Below are positions 9,994 through 18,106 of a stretch of DNA of 40,812 nucleotides, piece by piece. Positions within the stretch are counted from its first letter, which is position 1, and each line of letters starts with the position of its first letter. The stretch covers positions 1 through 40,812 of the forward strand of contig CAMOEI010000001.1 of NCBI GenBank assembly GCA_946612115.1. The letters run 5' to 3'. A program made the translations under genes and the position numbers. This stretch comes from an uncultured Caryophanales bacterium. Lineage in GTDB: Bacteria > Bacillota_I > Bacilli_A > RFN20 > CAG-826. The notes beneath the pieces were generated by a model. That model did no database searches. It saw only the letters and a list, made by a program, of their open reading frames with translations, and was not told the origin of the DNA.

Positions 9994-10569
9994 ATGAGAA
10001 AAGGCTTATTAATTATTCTTTCAGGTCCTTCTGGTGTTGGCAAAGGCACAGTCAGAAGATATATCATGGATAACTTCAATTTAGAGTTCTCCTATTCTAT
10101 TTCTATGACCACTAGACCAATTAGAGAAAAGGAAGTCGATGGAGTGGATTATTATTTCGTTTCTCAAGAAGAATTCCAAAGAAATATCGACGAAGGTAAT
10201 TTCCTTGAATGGGAAGAGTTTGTTGGTAATCGATATGGAACCCCAAAAGATAAAGTAGAAGAACTTCGTAATAAGGGTAAAAATGTCTTATTAGAAATCG
10301 AAGTTAACGGGGCAACCGAAGTGATGAATAAGGTTAATGATGACCGCGTTGTTTCAATCTTCTTAATGCCTCCAAATTTACAAGCCTTAGAAAATCGCAT
10401 CAGAAGAAGAAAAACTGAAAGTGAAGAAGTTATCAGATCTCGACTTGAAAAAGGTAAAAAAGAGATGAAAATGTCTGACCGTTACGAATATGTTGTCTTA
10501 AATGACGATGTAAGTAGAGCAAGCCAAGAGATTGTTGATATAATTAAAGCAAGAATCAAAAGAAAATAG
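9994..10569 (+). CDS. gmk: Guanylate kinase
   Basis: Phosphorylates GMP to GDP with ATP, feeding GTP and dGTP pools. The 191-residue protein has the P-loop GPSGVGKGT (residues 11-19), the GMP-binding segment STTRP-like SMTTRPIREKEVDGVDYYF, and the lid region RRRKTESEEVIRSRL. Length is normal. The start has no ribosome binding site and sits just downstream of a good promoter, so the mRNA is probably nearly leaderless. First gene of the gmk-priA-...-rpe cluster; rpoZ, which usually follows gmk in Bacilli, is absent here. Confidence 0.96.
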   Translation: MRKGLLIILSGPSGVGKGTVRRYIMDNFNLEFSYSISMTTRPIREKEVDGVDYYFVSQEEFQRNIDEGNFLEWEEFVGNRYGTPKDKVEELRNKGKNVLLEIEVNGATEVMNKVNDDRVVSIFLMPPNLQALENRIRRRKTESEEVIRSRLEKGKKEMKMSDRYEYVVLNDDVSRASQEIVDIIKARIKRK

Positions 10570-10578
10570 CTGGACGAT

Positions 10579-12774
10579 ATGAAAATAATTGAACTGTTAA
10601 TCGAAAGAAATAATTATTCCTTAAATCGTCCTTTTTCTTACCTTTATAGCGGTAATAAGAAAGTTGGAGAAGGATTTCGAGTATTAGTCACTTTTAATCA
10701 TCAATCTTTAGTGGGCTATGTCACTAAAGTCATTGAAACTAGTGAAACTAAACAAGAAATCGAAAATCGACTTGGTTTTTCTATTAGTGAAATTGATGAT
10801 GTTATCGATCAAAGCGCTTTATTAAGTAAAGATTTATTAGATTTAGCGGATCAAATCGCTGATTATTATCTCGCTAGTAAAATCTCTGTTTTACAAACGA
10901 TGCTTCCTCCTAGTTTATCTCCTAGAAGAAGTTCTTTAAAGGCTCCAAAAATTGCTTACACTCAATATGTTGAAATTAGTAAATATGATGAAAGTGATTT
11001 AACCTATAAACAAATTGAATTGTTAAGGCTTATTAAGGAAGAAAAGAAAGTCAAAAAAAGCGAGATTAAACAAGTCTCTATCTTAAATAAATTAATCGAA
11101 AAAGGTTTAGTGAAAATCACCAAAGAAGAAAAGAGTCGATTAGAATTACCTAATTACGACGTTACTCCTATCCCTAGTCTTACTAGTGATCAACAAAAAG
11201 TCGTGGATGAATTCTTATCTAGTGATGATGAAGTTTATTTATTACAAGGAGTTACTGGAAGTGGGAAAAGCGAAGTCTATTTATCTTTGTCTGAAAAATA
11301 TTTAAAAGACGGCAAATCAGTTTTGATGTTAGTGCCTGAAATTAGTTTAACTCCAATGATGGTGAGAAACTTTATTTCTCGTTTTCATGATAATGTCGCG
11401 ATTTTACATAGTGAGTTAACTCCAGCAGAAAAATATGATGAATATCGTAAGATCGCCAGAGGTGACGCAAAAATAGTGGTTGGTGCACGTAGTGCAATCT
11501 TCGCACCTTTACCTAATATTGGATTAATCATATTAGATGAAGAACATGTTGAATCATATAAACAAGATGTTTCTCCATTTTATCACGCTAAAGACGTTGC
11601 AATTTTAAGAGCGAAGGCCCATCACGCTAAGGTTTTATTAGGTAGTGCGACCCCATCTTTAGAAAGTCGAGCCAGAGGTCAAAAAGGTGTCTATCATCTT
11701 TTAAGATTAGATAAAAGAATTAATGAACAACCTCTTCCAAAAACCACAATCGTGAATCTATCTGATTATCATAATATCGATAAAGAAAGTTATATCTTCT
11801 CTCATAAATTAAGAGACGCGATAAAAATAAATCTAGAAAAAGGTAATCAAACGATTTTATTAATTAATCGTAGAGGTTTTTCTAGTTCGGTTTCTTGTAG
11901 GAGCTGTGGATATATTTTTAAATGTCCAACTTGCTCTATACCTCTAACCTACCATAAAAAAGATAGAATGCTTAAGTGCCATCACTGTAATTATGTTGAA
12001 GAGGCTGTTGATAATTGTCCGATGTGCGGCTCAAAATATTTGATGAGAAGTGGATTTGGCACTGAAAGAATTGAAGAAGAAGTCCATCGATTATTCCCAG
12101 AAGCAAGAACATTAAGACTCGATAGTGATTCTGCGAAAATTAGAACAAAGATTTCAAAAACAATTGAAGCATTCAGAAATAAAGAAGCCGATATTTTAAT
12201 CGGCACTCAAATGATCGCTAAAGGACATGATTTCCCTGATGTCACTTTAGTCGGCGTTGTTTTAGCGGATATCGGATTATCTTTACCAAGTTATCGAAGC
12301 GCTGAAAGAGTGTTTGAATTAGTCACTCAAGCAGTCGGTAGATGTGGTAGAGGAGAGAAAAAAGGTGAAGCGATTATTCAAACTTATTCTCCAAGTCACT
12401 ACGCAATCACTATGGCGGCAAGACAAGATTATGATGTTTTCTACGCTAGAGAAATGCAGGCAAGAAAAGTTCAAGGATATCCACCTTATATGTATCTTGC
12501 TAGTGTGACTGTTTCTAGTAAGAGTGAAGAGGCAGTTATCGATTTAACTTATCAATTAATTGATAAACTTAATTTTATGCTCAAAGATAATGCAGTTATT
12601 TTAGGTCCAACAACCCCTTATGTTCCATATCAAAATAATTCATATGTGAGACTAATTCTCATCAAATATAAAAACTATGATTTAGTTCATGATTCATTAA
12701 AGAAGATTCTAGATTCCAATAGCGGGAAATCTAATGTCTCTATCAGTATTAATATTGACCCTTACAATTTATAA
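10579..12774 (+). CDS. priA: Primosomal replication restart helicase PriA
   Basis: 3'-5' DNA helicase that reloads the replisome on stalled forks. The 731-residue protein has an N-terminal DNA-binding domain, Walker A GVTGSGKSEVY, Walker B ILDEEH, the GSATPSLES motif, then a zinc-binding insertion with paired cysteines (CRSCGYIFKCPTC and CHHC...CPMC), and helicase motifs V-VI around IGTQMIAKGHDFPDV and QAVGRCGRGEK. It is complete. It follows gmk after 9 bases; in Bacillus rpoZ and coaBC lie between them. Only a weak ribosome binding site is visible. Confidence 0.96.
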   Translation: MKIIELLIERNNYSLNRPFSYLYSGNKKVGEGFRVLVTFNHQSLVGYVTKVIETSETKQEIENRLGFSISEIDDVIDQSALLSKDLLDLADQIADYYLASKISVLQTMLPPSLSPRRSSLKAPKIAYTQYVEISKYDESDLTYKQIELLRLIKEEKKVKKSEIKQVSILNKLIEKGLVKITKEEKSRLELPNYDVTPIPSLTSDQQKVVDEFLSSDDEVYLLQGVTGSGKSEVYLSLSEKYLKDGKSVLMLVPEISLTPMMVRNFISRFHDNVAILHSELTPAEKYDEYRKIARGDAKIVVGARSAIFAPLPNIGLIILDEEHVESYKQDVSPFYHAKDVAILRAKAHHAKVLLGSATPSLESRARGQKGVYHLLRLDKRINEQPLPKTTIVNLSDYHNIDKESYIFSHKLRDAIKINLEKGNQTILLINRRGFSSSVSCRSCGYIFKCPTCSIPLTYHKKDRMLKCHHCNYVEEAVDNCPMCGSKYLMRSGFGTERIEEEVHRLFPEARTLRLDSDSAKIRTKISKTIEAFRNKEADILIGTQMIAKGHDFPDVTLVGVVLADIGLSLPSYRSAERVFELVTQAVGRCGRGEKKGEAIIQTYSPSHYAITMAARQDYDVFYAREMQARKVQGYPPYMYLASVTVSSKSEEAVIDLTYQLIDKLNFMLKDNAVILGPTTPYVPYQNNSYVRLILIKYKNYDLVHDSLKKILDSNSGKSNVSISINIDPYNL

Positions 12775-12810
12775 TTGAAATGTTGTAATATTATAGCGAG
12801 GTTTTTTGAA

Positions 12811-13263
12811 ATGATTAATGTAAATGTTTATGGTTTAGATCAATTCGTTGTTGGCGATTTATCTAAGGAAATTACCCCAAAATTAGCAAAGCTATACGAA
12901 GTTGAAGAAGATGATATTTTCTTCACCTCCACAAATAATATGATCTTTCACGATGGAATGGATCAAACTTCTTGGAGAACAATTATTGAAGTTAACGCTC
13001 CTAAAAAAGTTGAAGTCCTTCAAAATCAAGTTGTGGAATTACTACAACATTATTTCTCTTCAGTAGCGATTCACATCGAATATTTATTTAAATATTTCTC
13101 CGTTGATCATTACGTAAAAAGAATCAATCCAGATTACCCACTTTTCATGAGAGAAGATAATCTCGTTAATTTAGAAACCGAATACACCGAAGATATGGAA
13201 GAAGGAGAAGAGGAAGACCAAATCTACACCGGAAATATCTTTGATGATATGGATATTAACTAA
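12811..13263 (+). CDS. Hypothetical protein, DUF1904/tautomerase-fold-like, acidic tail
   Basis: A 150-residue protein from ATG 12811 (site GCGAGG upstream; an in-frame TTG at 12775 is less likely). Residues 1-115 resemble DUF1904, a small MIF/tautomerase-like family: a short start strand, a helix before VEEDDIFFTSTNNMIFHDG, then a strand WRTIIEVNAP followed by an amphipathic helix. The match is by pattern only and is not secure. The catalytic Pro1 of true tautomerases is missing (the second residue is Ile). The C-terminal 35 residues are very acidic (EDMEEGEEEDQ). It occupies the place where def and fmt stand in Bacillus, but resembles neither. A terminator follows. Confidence 0.55.
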   Translation: MINVNVYGLDQFVVGDLSKEITPKLAKLYEVEEDDIFFTSTNNMIFHDGMDQTSWRTIIEVNAPKKVEVLQNQVVELLQHYFSSVAIHIEYLFKYFSVDHYVKRINPDYPLFMREDNLVNLETEYTEDMEEGEEEDQIYTGNIFDDMDIN

Positions 13264-13296
13264 TTTTTGCTCAAGTTTTTTATTCACTTGTTTAAT

Positions 13297-13333
13297 AAAA
13301 GAGAAAGTAGACACCTAGTCTATTTTTTCTTTT
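13297..13333 (+). terminator. Intrinsic terminator after the priA unit
   Basis: Perfect 16-bp inverted repeat, allowing G-T pairs: left arm 13297-13312, loop ACCTA, right arm 13318-13333. The A-rich outer left arm and T-rich outer right arm make it able to act in either direction. The -35 region of the next promoter begins within its right arm. Confidence 0.75.
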
Positions 13334-13357
13334 CATCTAACTTAGTTAGAGTATAAT
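13330..13357 (+). promoter_or_regulatory. Promoter of the rsmB-like/rlmN/prpC/prkC unit, leaderless
   Basis: -35 TTTTCA (13330-13335, 4 of 6 consensus), 16-base spacer, perfect -10 TATAAT (13352-13357). The expected start of transcription, about seven bases downstream, falls on the ATG at 13364. No Shine-Dalgarno sequence could fit. Confidence 0.6.
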
Positions 13358-13363
13358 TGAAAT

Positions 13364-14617
13364 ATGAACCAATTCGAACTCGCTAAAACTATCTTAACGA
13401 AAATCGTCCTTAAGGACATTCCTTTTACGATTGCTTTACGCGTTTCATTTAAGGAAAGCGATGTTGAACCTCAAATCAAATCTAATATCTCTGCCCTTAT
13501 TGGCTGTGAGCTTAGACATCATCTTATCTTTGATAATTTAGTGGAAAGATATGTCGGCGAAGTTGAATTTGAGAAGACTATTTATCTACGATTTGCTTTA
13601 GCAAATTCATTATTCCTAAAACGATTTAATGAAGAAGAACTTTATGAACTTTCTAAGGAAGATATTGATGAAGAAAAAGTTGATTACATTCGTGAATTCG
13701 CTTTATCGACATTAGAAATCATTCCTTCTGAACTTGATAAATTCTCCCCTGAATATTTATCGATGAGATATAACACTCCTACATGGGTGGTGAGGATGTG
13801 GCAAAAGCAATTTGGTAAATCAATTGCCTTTAAGACTTTAAAAGTTAATTATCGTCCTAGTGTTTCCACAGTGAGAATTGATGAAACTAAAGTCGATAAA
13901 GAAGCTTTTTTAAGAAAACATCCAGATTTCTCGACCTCCACAGTGGATAATATCTTGGTTTTCCATGGACGAGGGACACCAAGTTATCTAGAAGAGTTTA
14001 AAGACTATCGTATTTTCTATATGAAAATGGCGACTAAATATCTTCTTGATCAATTAGACCTTGATCCAATTAAAAAATATGCGGTTTATAGCGATGTTCC
14101 AAATAACATCTATCTAGATTTGTATACTAGATTCGGCAAAGAACTCAAATGCGATTATATTTGTAATCATACAAAAGCGTATTTTGAAACTAAAAAGGTT
14201 TTAGAGGATTTATCTATACCTCATTTATATCTATATGAAGCTGGATATTCTAGTGTTGTTACTTGTTTATCAAGTAAAGCTAATATTTTCTTCTGCATGC
14301 CTAAAAATTCAACTTTTGATTTATTTAGAAGTACTCCTGATTACTTTTTAAGAGTGAAACAAGATGAACTCTCTAATCTTATTGAAAATGAATCTAAAGC
14401 TTTAGAGGAATGCTCTAAACAAGTGGAATTAGATGGGGAACTCATTTATATGGTTCCAACATTATCTAGAAAAGAAACAAGCACTTTAATCGCTAATTTT
14501 TTAATCAATCATAAAGATTATGAATTAATCGAAGAGAAACAGTTCTTCCCTTATGAAGTTTTTGATTCTTGCTTATATTACGCAAGACTTAGAAAAGTGA
14601 AATTAGAAAATGATTAA
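13364..14617 (+). CDS. RsmB-like protein with degenerate methyltransferase domain (probable pseudoenzyme)
   Basis: A 417-residue full-length relative of RsmB, the 16S rRNA m5C967 methyltransferase. Residues 1-125 have the helical NusB-like character; 127-172 match the linker (FSPEYLSMRYNTPTWVVRMW, then the T-(I/V)-R strand); the C-terminal pattern TPDYF...LDGELIYMVPTL...YYARLRK matches the catalytic domain. The key residues are gone: motif I (usually DxCAAPGGKT) reads YAVYSDVPNNIY at 239-250, motif IV (DAPCSG) reads CMPKNS at 311-316, and motif VI (STCTL) reads MVPTL at 363-367. Both catalytic cysteines and the SAM glycines are missing. Position directly before rlmN is that of rsmB in Bacillus. 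It may be a non-enzymatic rRNA-binding protein. Confidence 0.7.
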   Translation: MNQFELAKTILTKIVLKDIPFTIALRVSFKESDVEPQIKSNISALIGCELRHHLIFDNLVERYVGEVEFEKTIYLRFALANSLFLKRFNEEELYELSKEDIDEEKVDYIREFALSTLEIIPSELDKFSPEYLSMRYNTPTWVVRMWQKQFGKSIAFKTLKVNYRPSVSTVRIDETKVDKEAFLRKHPDFSTSTVDNILVFHGRGTPSYLEEFKDYRIFYMKMATKYLLDQLDLDPIKKYAVYSDVPNNIYLDLYTRFGKELKCDYICNHTKAYFETKKVLEDLSIPHLYLYEAGYSSVVTCLSSKANIFFCMPKNSTFDLFRSTPDYFLRVKQDELSNLIENESKALEECSKQVELDGELIYMVPTLSRKETSTLIANFLINHKDYELIEEKQFFPYEVFDSCLYYARLRKVKLEND

Positions 14618-15659
14618 TTTATACGGAGTACAATTAGAAAAGCTTAAAGACTTAATGGTGAGTTATGGTCAAAAGCCATATCGAGCGATTCAGTTATATA
14701 CTTGGCTATATGAAAAGAAAGCCACATCATTTGATGAAATGACCGACATCTCTAAATCATTCAGAGATGTTTTAAACGCAGATTTCATTTTAGACATTCC
14801 AAAGATCGCTATTAAACAAGTTAGTAGTGATGGGACGATTAAATTACTTTTAGAACTTGAAGATGGCTACAAGGTAGAAACCGTTTTAATGAGATATAAC
14901 TACGGTAATGCGGTCTGTGTTTCTAGCCAAGTTGGTTGCAACATGGGGTGCAGTTTTTGTAGTAGTGGAGTATTAGGAAAACAAAGAAATCTAAGACCAG
15001 AAGAAATGGTTGGACAAGTCTTAGTGATCAATAATCTTCTTAGAGAAGAAAATAGAGGTCAAAGAGTCTCTCATATCGTTGTTATGGGAACTGGAGAACC
15101 TTTTGATAATTACGATAACGTCATTGATTTTATTAGAATTGTTAACGCTCAAAAAGGGCTCGCTATTGGGGCTAGACACATCACTGTTTCTACATGTGGC
15201 ATTCCAGATAAAATAAGAAAATACGCTAGTGAGGGACTACAAACTAATTTAGCGATTTCTCTACACGCTCCTAATAATAAACTTCGTAACGCTTTAATGA
15301 AGATTAATAAAGTTTATCCATTAGAAGTTTTAATGGAAGCAGTTAAAGATTATGAAAGTGTTGCTGGTAGAAGAGTGACATATGAGTACCTTCTTTTAGA
15401 AGGTATTAATGACACCAAAGAATGTGCCCAAGAATTAATCGAATTAATTAAAGGCACTAATGGATATGTCAATTTAATCCCATATAATGAAACAAATAAA
15501 AACGACTATAAACGTAGTAGCGGTAATCGCGTTCACGCATTTTTAGATATGTTGATGAAAGGTGGAGTAAAAGCCACTATTAGAAAAGAGTTTGGTAGCG
15601 ATATTGATGCTGCTTGTGGACAACTTCGCGCTAAAGAAAAGGAGAGAAACGATGAGTAA
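14610..15659 (+). CDS. rlmN: Dual-specificity RNA methyltransferase RlmN
   Basis: Radical-SAM enzyme making 2-methyladenosine at A2503 of 23S rRNA and at A37 of some tRNAs. The 349-residue protein has the 4Fe-4S motif CNMGCSFC, the GxGEP-type SAM segment VVMGTGEPFDNYDNV, the ISLHAPNN segment, and the C-terminal catalytic cysteine in DIDAACGQLR that forms the methyl-carrying intermediate with the second conserved cysteine (STCGIP). It starts 8 bases before the end of the rsmB-like gene and overlaps prpC by 8 bases, so translation is coupled. Confidence 0.96.
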   Translation: MINLYGVQLEKLKDLMVSYGQKPYRAIQLYTWLYEKKATSFDEMTDISKSFRDVLNADFILDIPKIAIKQVSSDGTIKLLLELEDGYKVETVLMRYNYGNAVCVSSQVGCNMGCSFCSSGVLGKQRNLRPEEMVGQVLVINNLLREENRGQRVSHIVVMGTGEPFDNYDNVIDFIRIVNAQKGLAIGARHITVSTCGIPDKIRKYASEGLQTNLAISLHAPNNKLRNALMKINKVYPLEVLMEAVKDYESVAGRRVTYEYLLLEGINDTKECAQELIELIKGTNGYVNLIPYNETNKNDYKRSSGNRVHAFLDMLMKGGVKATIRKEFGSDIDAACGQLRAKEKERNDE

Positions 15660-16401
15660 TTACCTCTCTGGGCATTACGCCAATTTATCTAACAAAGGAA
15701 AAGTTAGAAATAATAATGAAGATTATGCTGCTAGTAGAATAAACCCATACGGCAATCTTTTGCTCGTTGTTGCGGATGGGATGGGTGGAGCGAATAAAGG
15801 TGAATATGCCTCTAAAAAATGCGTTACAACGATTGAAAACGCCTTTATGAGTTTAGAAGAAGAATTTAAAAGCGAAAGACAAGTTATTAAGTGGCTTAAT
15901 GAAGTTATTAATATCGCTAACGATGAAGTGTATAAAAAATCTATTTCTGATAAGCGTTATGAGAAGATGGGAACAACCTTATCTTTAGTTCTTCTTATCA
16001 AAGATAAGATGTATACTGCTCAAATCGGTGATAGTAGAATTTATATGGTCAAAGATAAAAAACTTGTTCAAGTCAGTGTTGATCAAACTTATGTTCAATA
16101 TCTTCTTAACCAAAAGAAATTATCGTTACAGCAAATCGCTACTCATCCTGATCGACATAAACTCACTAATGCTTTAGGTTTAAAAAAGAATGTCTCTATC
16201 GATATCAATGTCTATGATTATCATAACGAATCGATTTTACTTTGCACTGATGGAGTCTATAACAATGTTCCTTTAATTGATATTGAATCGATTATGAAAG
16301 GGACAGAATCTAGCGAGAGAAAATGCCAACAACTTATCTTATTTGGTAACGCTAATGGTGGTAGCGATAACATGGCAGTGGTCGTTTGGGAGAGCAATTA
16401 A
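15652..16401 (+). CDS. prpC: PP2C-type protein phosphatase PrpC
   Basis: Metal-dependent Ser/Thr phosphatase that opposes PrkC. Start at ATG 15652 after AAAGGAGAG. The 249-residue protein has the PP2C motifs in order: RNNNEDYA, VVADGMGGANKGEYAS, the GTTLSLVLL region, AQIGDSRIYMV, CTDGVYNN and GGSDNMAVVVW. All aspartates for the dinuclear metal centre are visible. It overlaps rlmN by 8 bases and shares one base with prkC (taATG). Such phosphatase-kinase pairs are standard at this locus in Bacilli. Confidence 0.95.
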   Translation: MSNYLSGHYANLSNKGKVRNNNEDYAASRINPYGNLLLVVADGMGGANKGEYASKKCVTTIENAFMSLEEEFKSERQVIKWLNEVINIANDEVYKKSISDKRYEKMGTTLSLVLLIKDKMYTAQIGDSRIYMVKDKKLVQVSVDQTYVQYLLNQKKLSLQQIATHPDRHKLTNALGLKKNVSIDINVYDYHNESILLCTDGVYNNVPLIDIESIMKGTESSERKCQQLILFGNANGGSDNMAVVVWESN

Positions 16402-17264
16402 TGCCAATTGAACTCAACAAAATCATTGAAAACCGTTATTTTGTTTTAAGGCATCTCGCTAGTGGTGGGATGGCGGATATCTATGAAGCTAAGGATATTG
16501 TTACTTCTAAAGAAGTAACTTTAAAATTTTTAAAAGAGAAATCTTTAGATAACGATTTAGAAGTTGAACAATTTAAAAGCGAAGCTAGATTTTTAGCGAT
16601 GTTTAATCATCAAAACATCATGAAGATTTATAACATTGGGGAATTTGAAAATGTTCCTTTTATGTCTTTAGAACTATTAAAAGGGAAGACTTTAAAAGAT
16701 GTTTTAGATAACCGCGGGAAATTATCTTTAGATGAATGCATTGATTATATGCTTCAAATCTTAAATGCGACTAGCTATATCCATGAAAGAGGAGTGTTAC
16801 ATAACGATTTAAAATTAGATAATATCTTTGTTCAAAATGATGGTTATTTAAAGATTATTGATTTTGGAATTTCCACTCATAACAATTCAAAAGAAAAGAA
16901 GAATCTATTAGGTTCTTTAAATTATCTGGCCCCAGAAGTAATGATTAATAAAAAATATAGTGTTCAAAGCGACATCTATTCCTTAGGAATTATTTTTTAT
17001 GAATTATTAACCGGAACTCTTCCATATAGAGGAAATGATTTAGAATCGATTTATAAATCGAAAGTTAATGATCAAGTTAATTCTATTAGTAAATATGTTT
17101 TATCTAAAAACTATCACGATGTCGATTACATCATTTTAAAAGCAATTGATAAATCGGTTTTGAATCGATATAAGAGTGATAAAGAATTTATTGCGGATCT
17201 AACAAAGCTAAAAAGAAGAGAGCCATTAAAAGAAACATCTATCTTCAAGAGGATTTTTAAATGA
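16401..17264 (+). CDS. prkC: Ser/Thr protein kinase PrkC, kinase domain only, non-RD
   Basis: Hanks-type kinase, partner of PrpC. Start at ATG 16401 inside the prpC stop. The 287 residues are essentially one kinase domain: glycine loop LASGGMADIYEA (19-30), Lys42 in TLKFLK, Glu61, catalytic loop HNDLKLDN (134-141, Asp136), DFG 154-156, APE 178-180 region. There is no membrane helix and no PASTA repeats, both present in Bacillus PrkC (about 650 residues). The catalytic loop reads HND where PrkC has HRD, so it is a non-RD kinase. The short activation loop retains Ser and Thr residues. The basic C-terminal tail ends in FKRIFK. Confidence 0.92.
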   Translation: MPIELNKIIENRYFVLRHLASGGMADIYEAKDIVTSKEVTLKFLKEKSLDNDLEVEQFKSEARFLAMFNHQNIMKIYNIGEFENVPFMSLELLKGKTLKDVLDNRGKLSLDECIDYMLQILNATSYIHERGVLHNDLKLDNIFVQNDGYLKIIDFGISTHNNSKEKKNLLGSLNYLAPEVMINKKYSVQSDIYSLGIIFYELLTGTLPYRGNDLESIYKSKVNDQVNSISKYVLSKNYHDVDYIILKAIDKSVLNRYKSDKEFIADLTKLKRREPLKETSIFKRIFK

Positions 17265-18103
17265 GAAGTGGAGTTGTTTCTTTAATTAAATATGGAGTCA
17301 ACTCAGTTAACTGCGATGGAAAAATTTATTCTTGCTCAGTTAAAGGAAGTTTAAAACATAAATTTGGAAAGATTGAAGTTGGAGATTATGTCGAATTTGA
17401 CGAGACTAATTTAGTGATTGAAAATGTTAAAGAAAGAGTGAGCAAATTAATCCGTCCTTCAATTGTTAATGTCGATCAAATCTTATTAGTGTTTTCTTTA
17501 AAAGAACCAGACTTCTCATATTACCTCGCTTTTAAATATCTGACTTACGCGAACTTTAATAATGTAAAAGCCTCGATCGTTTTATCTAAAAGCGATAAAA
17601 GCGAGAATAAAGAAATAGAAGAAATTAAAAAGATATTCAATTTATTGAATATCGATGTTTATGTTACCTCTTGTAAAAAATTAGAAGGTATTGATGAAAT
17701 TAAAGATATTTTTAAAGATAAAATCACTGTTTTAATGGGTCAATCTGGAGTGGGAAAATCCTCCTTGCTAAATGCGATTGACTCTAATTATTCTCGAGAT
17801 ATTGGAGAATATAGCGTCGCTTTAGGAAGAGGAAAACATCAAACTAAAGAAACAATCTTACTTCCATATAATAATGGCTATATCGCTGACACTCCTGGAT
17901 TCTCGTCTTTAGAATTAAAATTATCTAAATTACAAATCGCTCAGTCATTTCCAGTATTTAATGTTGAACACGTAAACTGTCGATATTCTAACTGTTTGCA
18001 TATCTCTGAACCAGACTGCGCAATTAAAAAATTAATTGAGGAAGGAAAAATTCCTTTAATTGCGTATCAGTCTTATTTAAAATTATTAGAGGAAGAAAAA
18101 TAG
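17261..18103 (+). CDS. rsgA: Small ribosomal subunit biogenesis GTPase RsgA
   Basis: Circularly permuted GTPase acting late in 30S assembly. The 280-residue protein has an N-terminal OB-fold (about residues 1-65), then the permuted G domain with G4 (VLSKSDK), G1 (GQSGVGKSS), G2 threonine in the KHQTKET segment and G3 (DTPGFSS), then a C-terminal zinc-binding domain with CRYSNCLHISEPDC. It starts within the prkC stop (ATGA). Known in Bacillus as a target of PrkC phosphorylation, which fits the shared operon. Confidence 0.96.
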   Translation: MRSGVVSLIKYGVNSVNCDGKIYSCSVKGSLKHKFGKIEVGDYVEFDETNLVIENVKERVSKLIRPSIVNVDQILLVFSLKEPDFSYYLAFKYLTYANFNNVKASIVLSKSDKSENKEIEEIKKIFNLLNIDVYVTSCKKLEGIDEIKDIFKDKITVLMGQSGVGKSSLLNAIDSNYSRDIGEYSVALGRGKHQTKETILLPYNNGYIADTPGFSSLELKLSKLQIAQSFPVFNVEHVNCRYSNCLHISEPDCAIKKLIEEGKIPLIAYQSYLKLLEEEK

Positions 18104-18106
18104 CTT

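Noticed and set aside
15592-15651. Longer N terminus of prpC overlapping rlmN by 68 bases
   Set aside because: ATG 15652 has a good ribosome binding site and begins just before the conserved PP2C N terminus.
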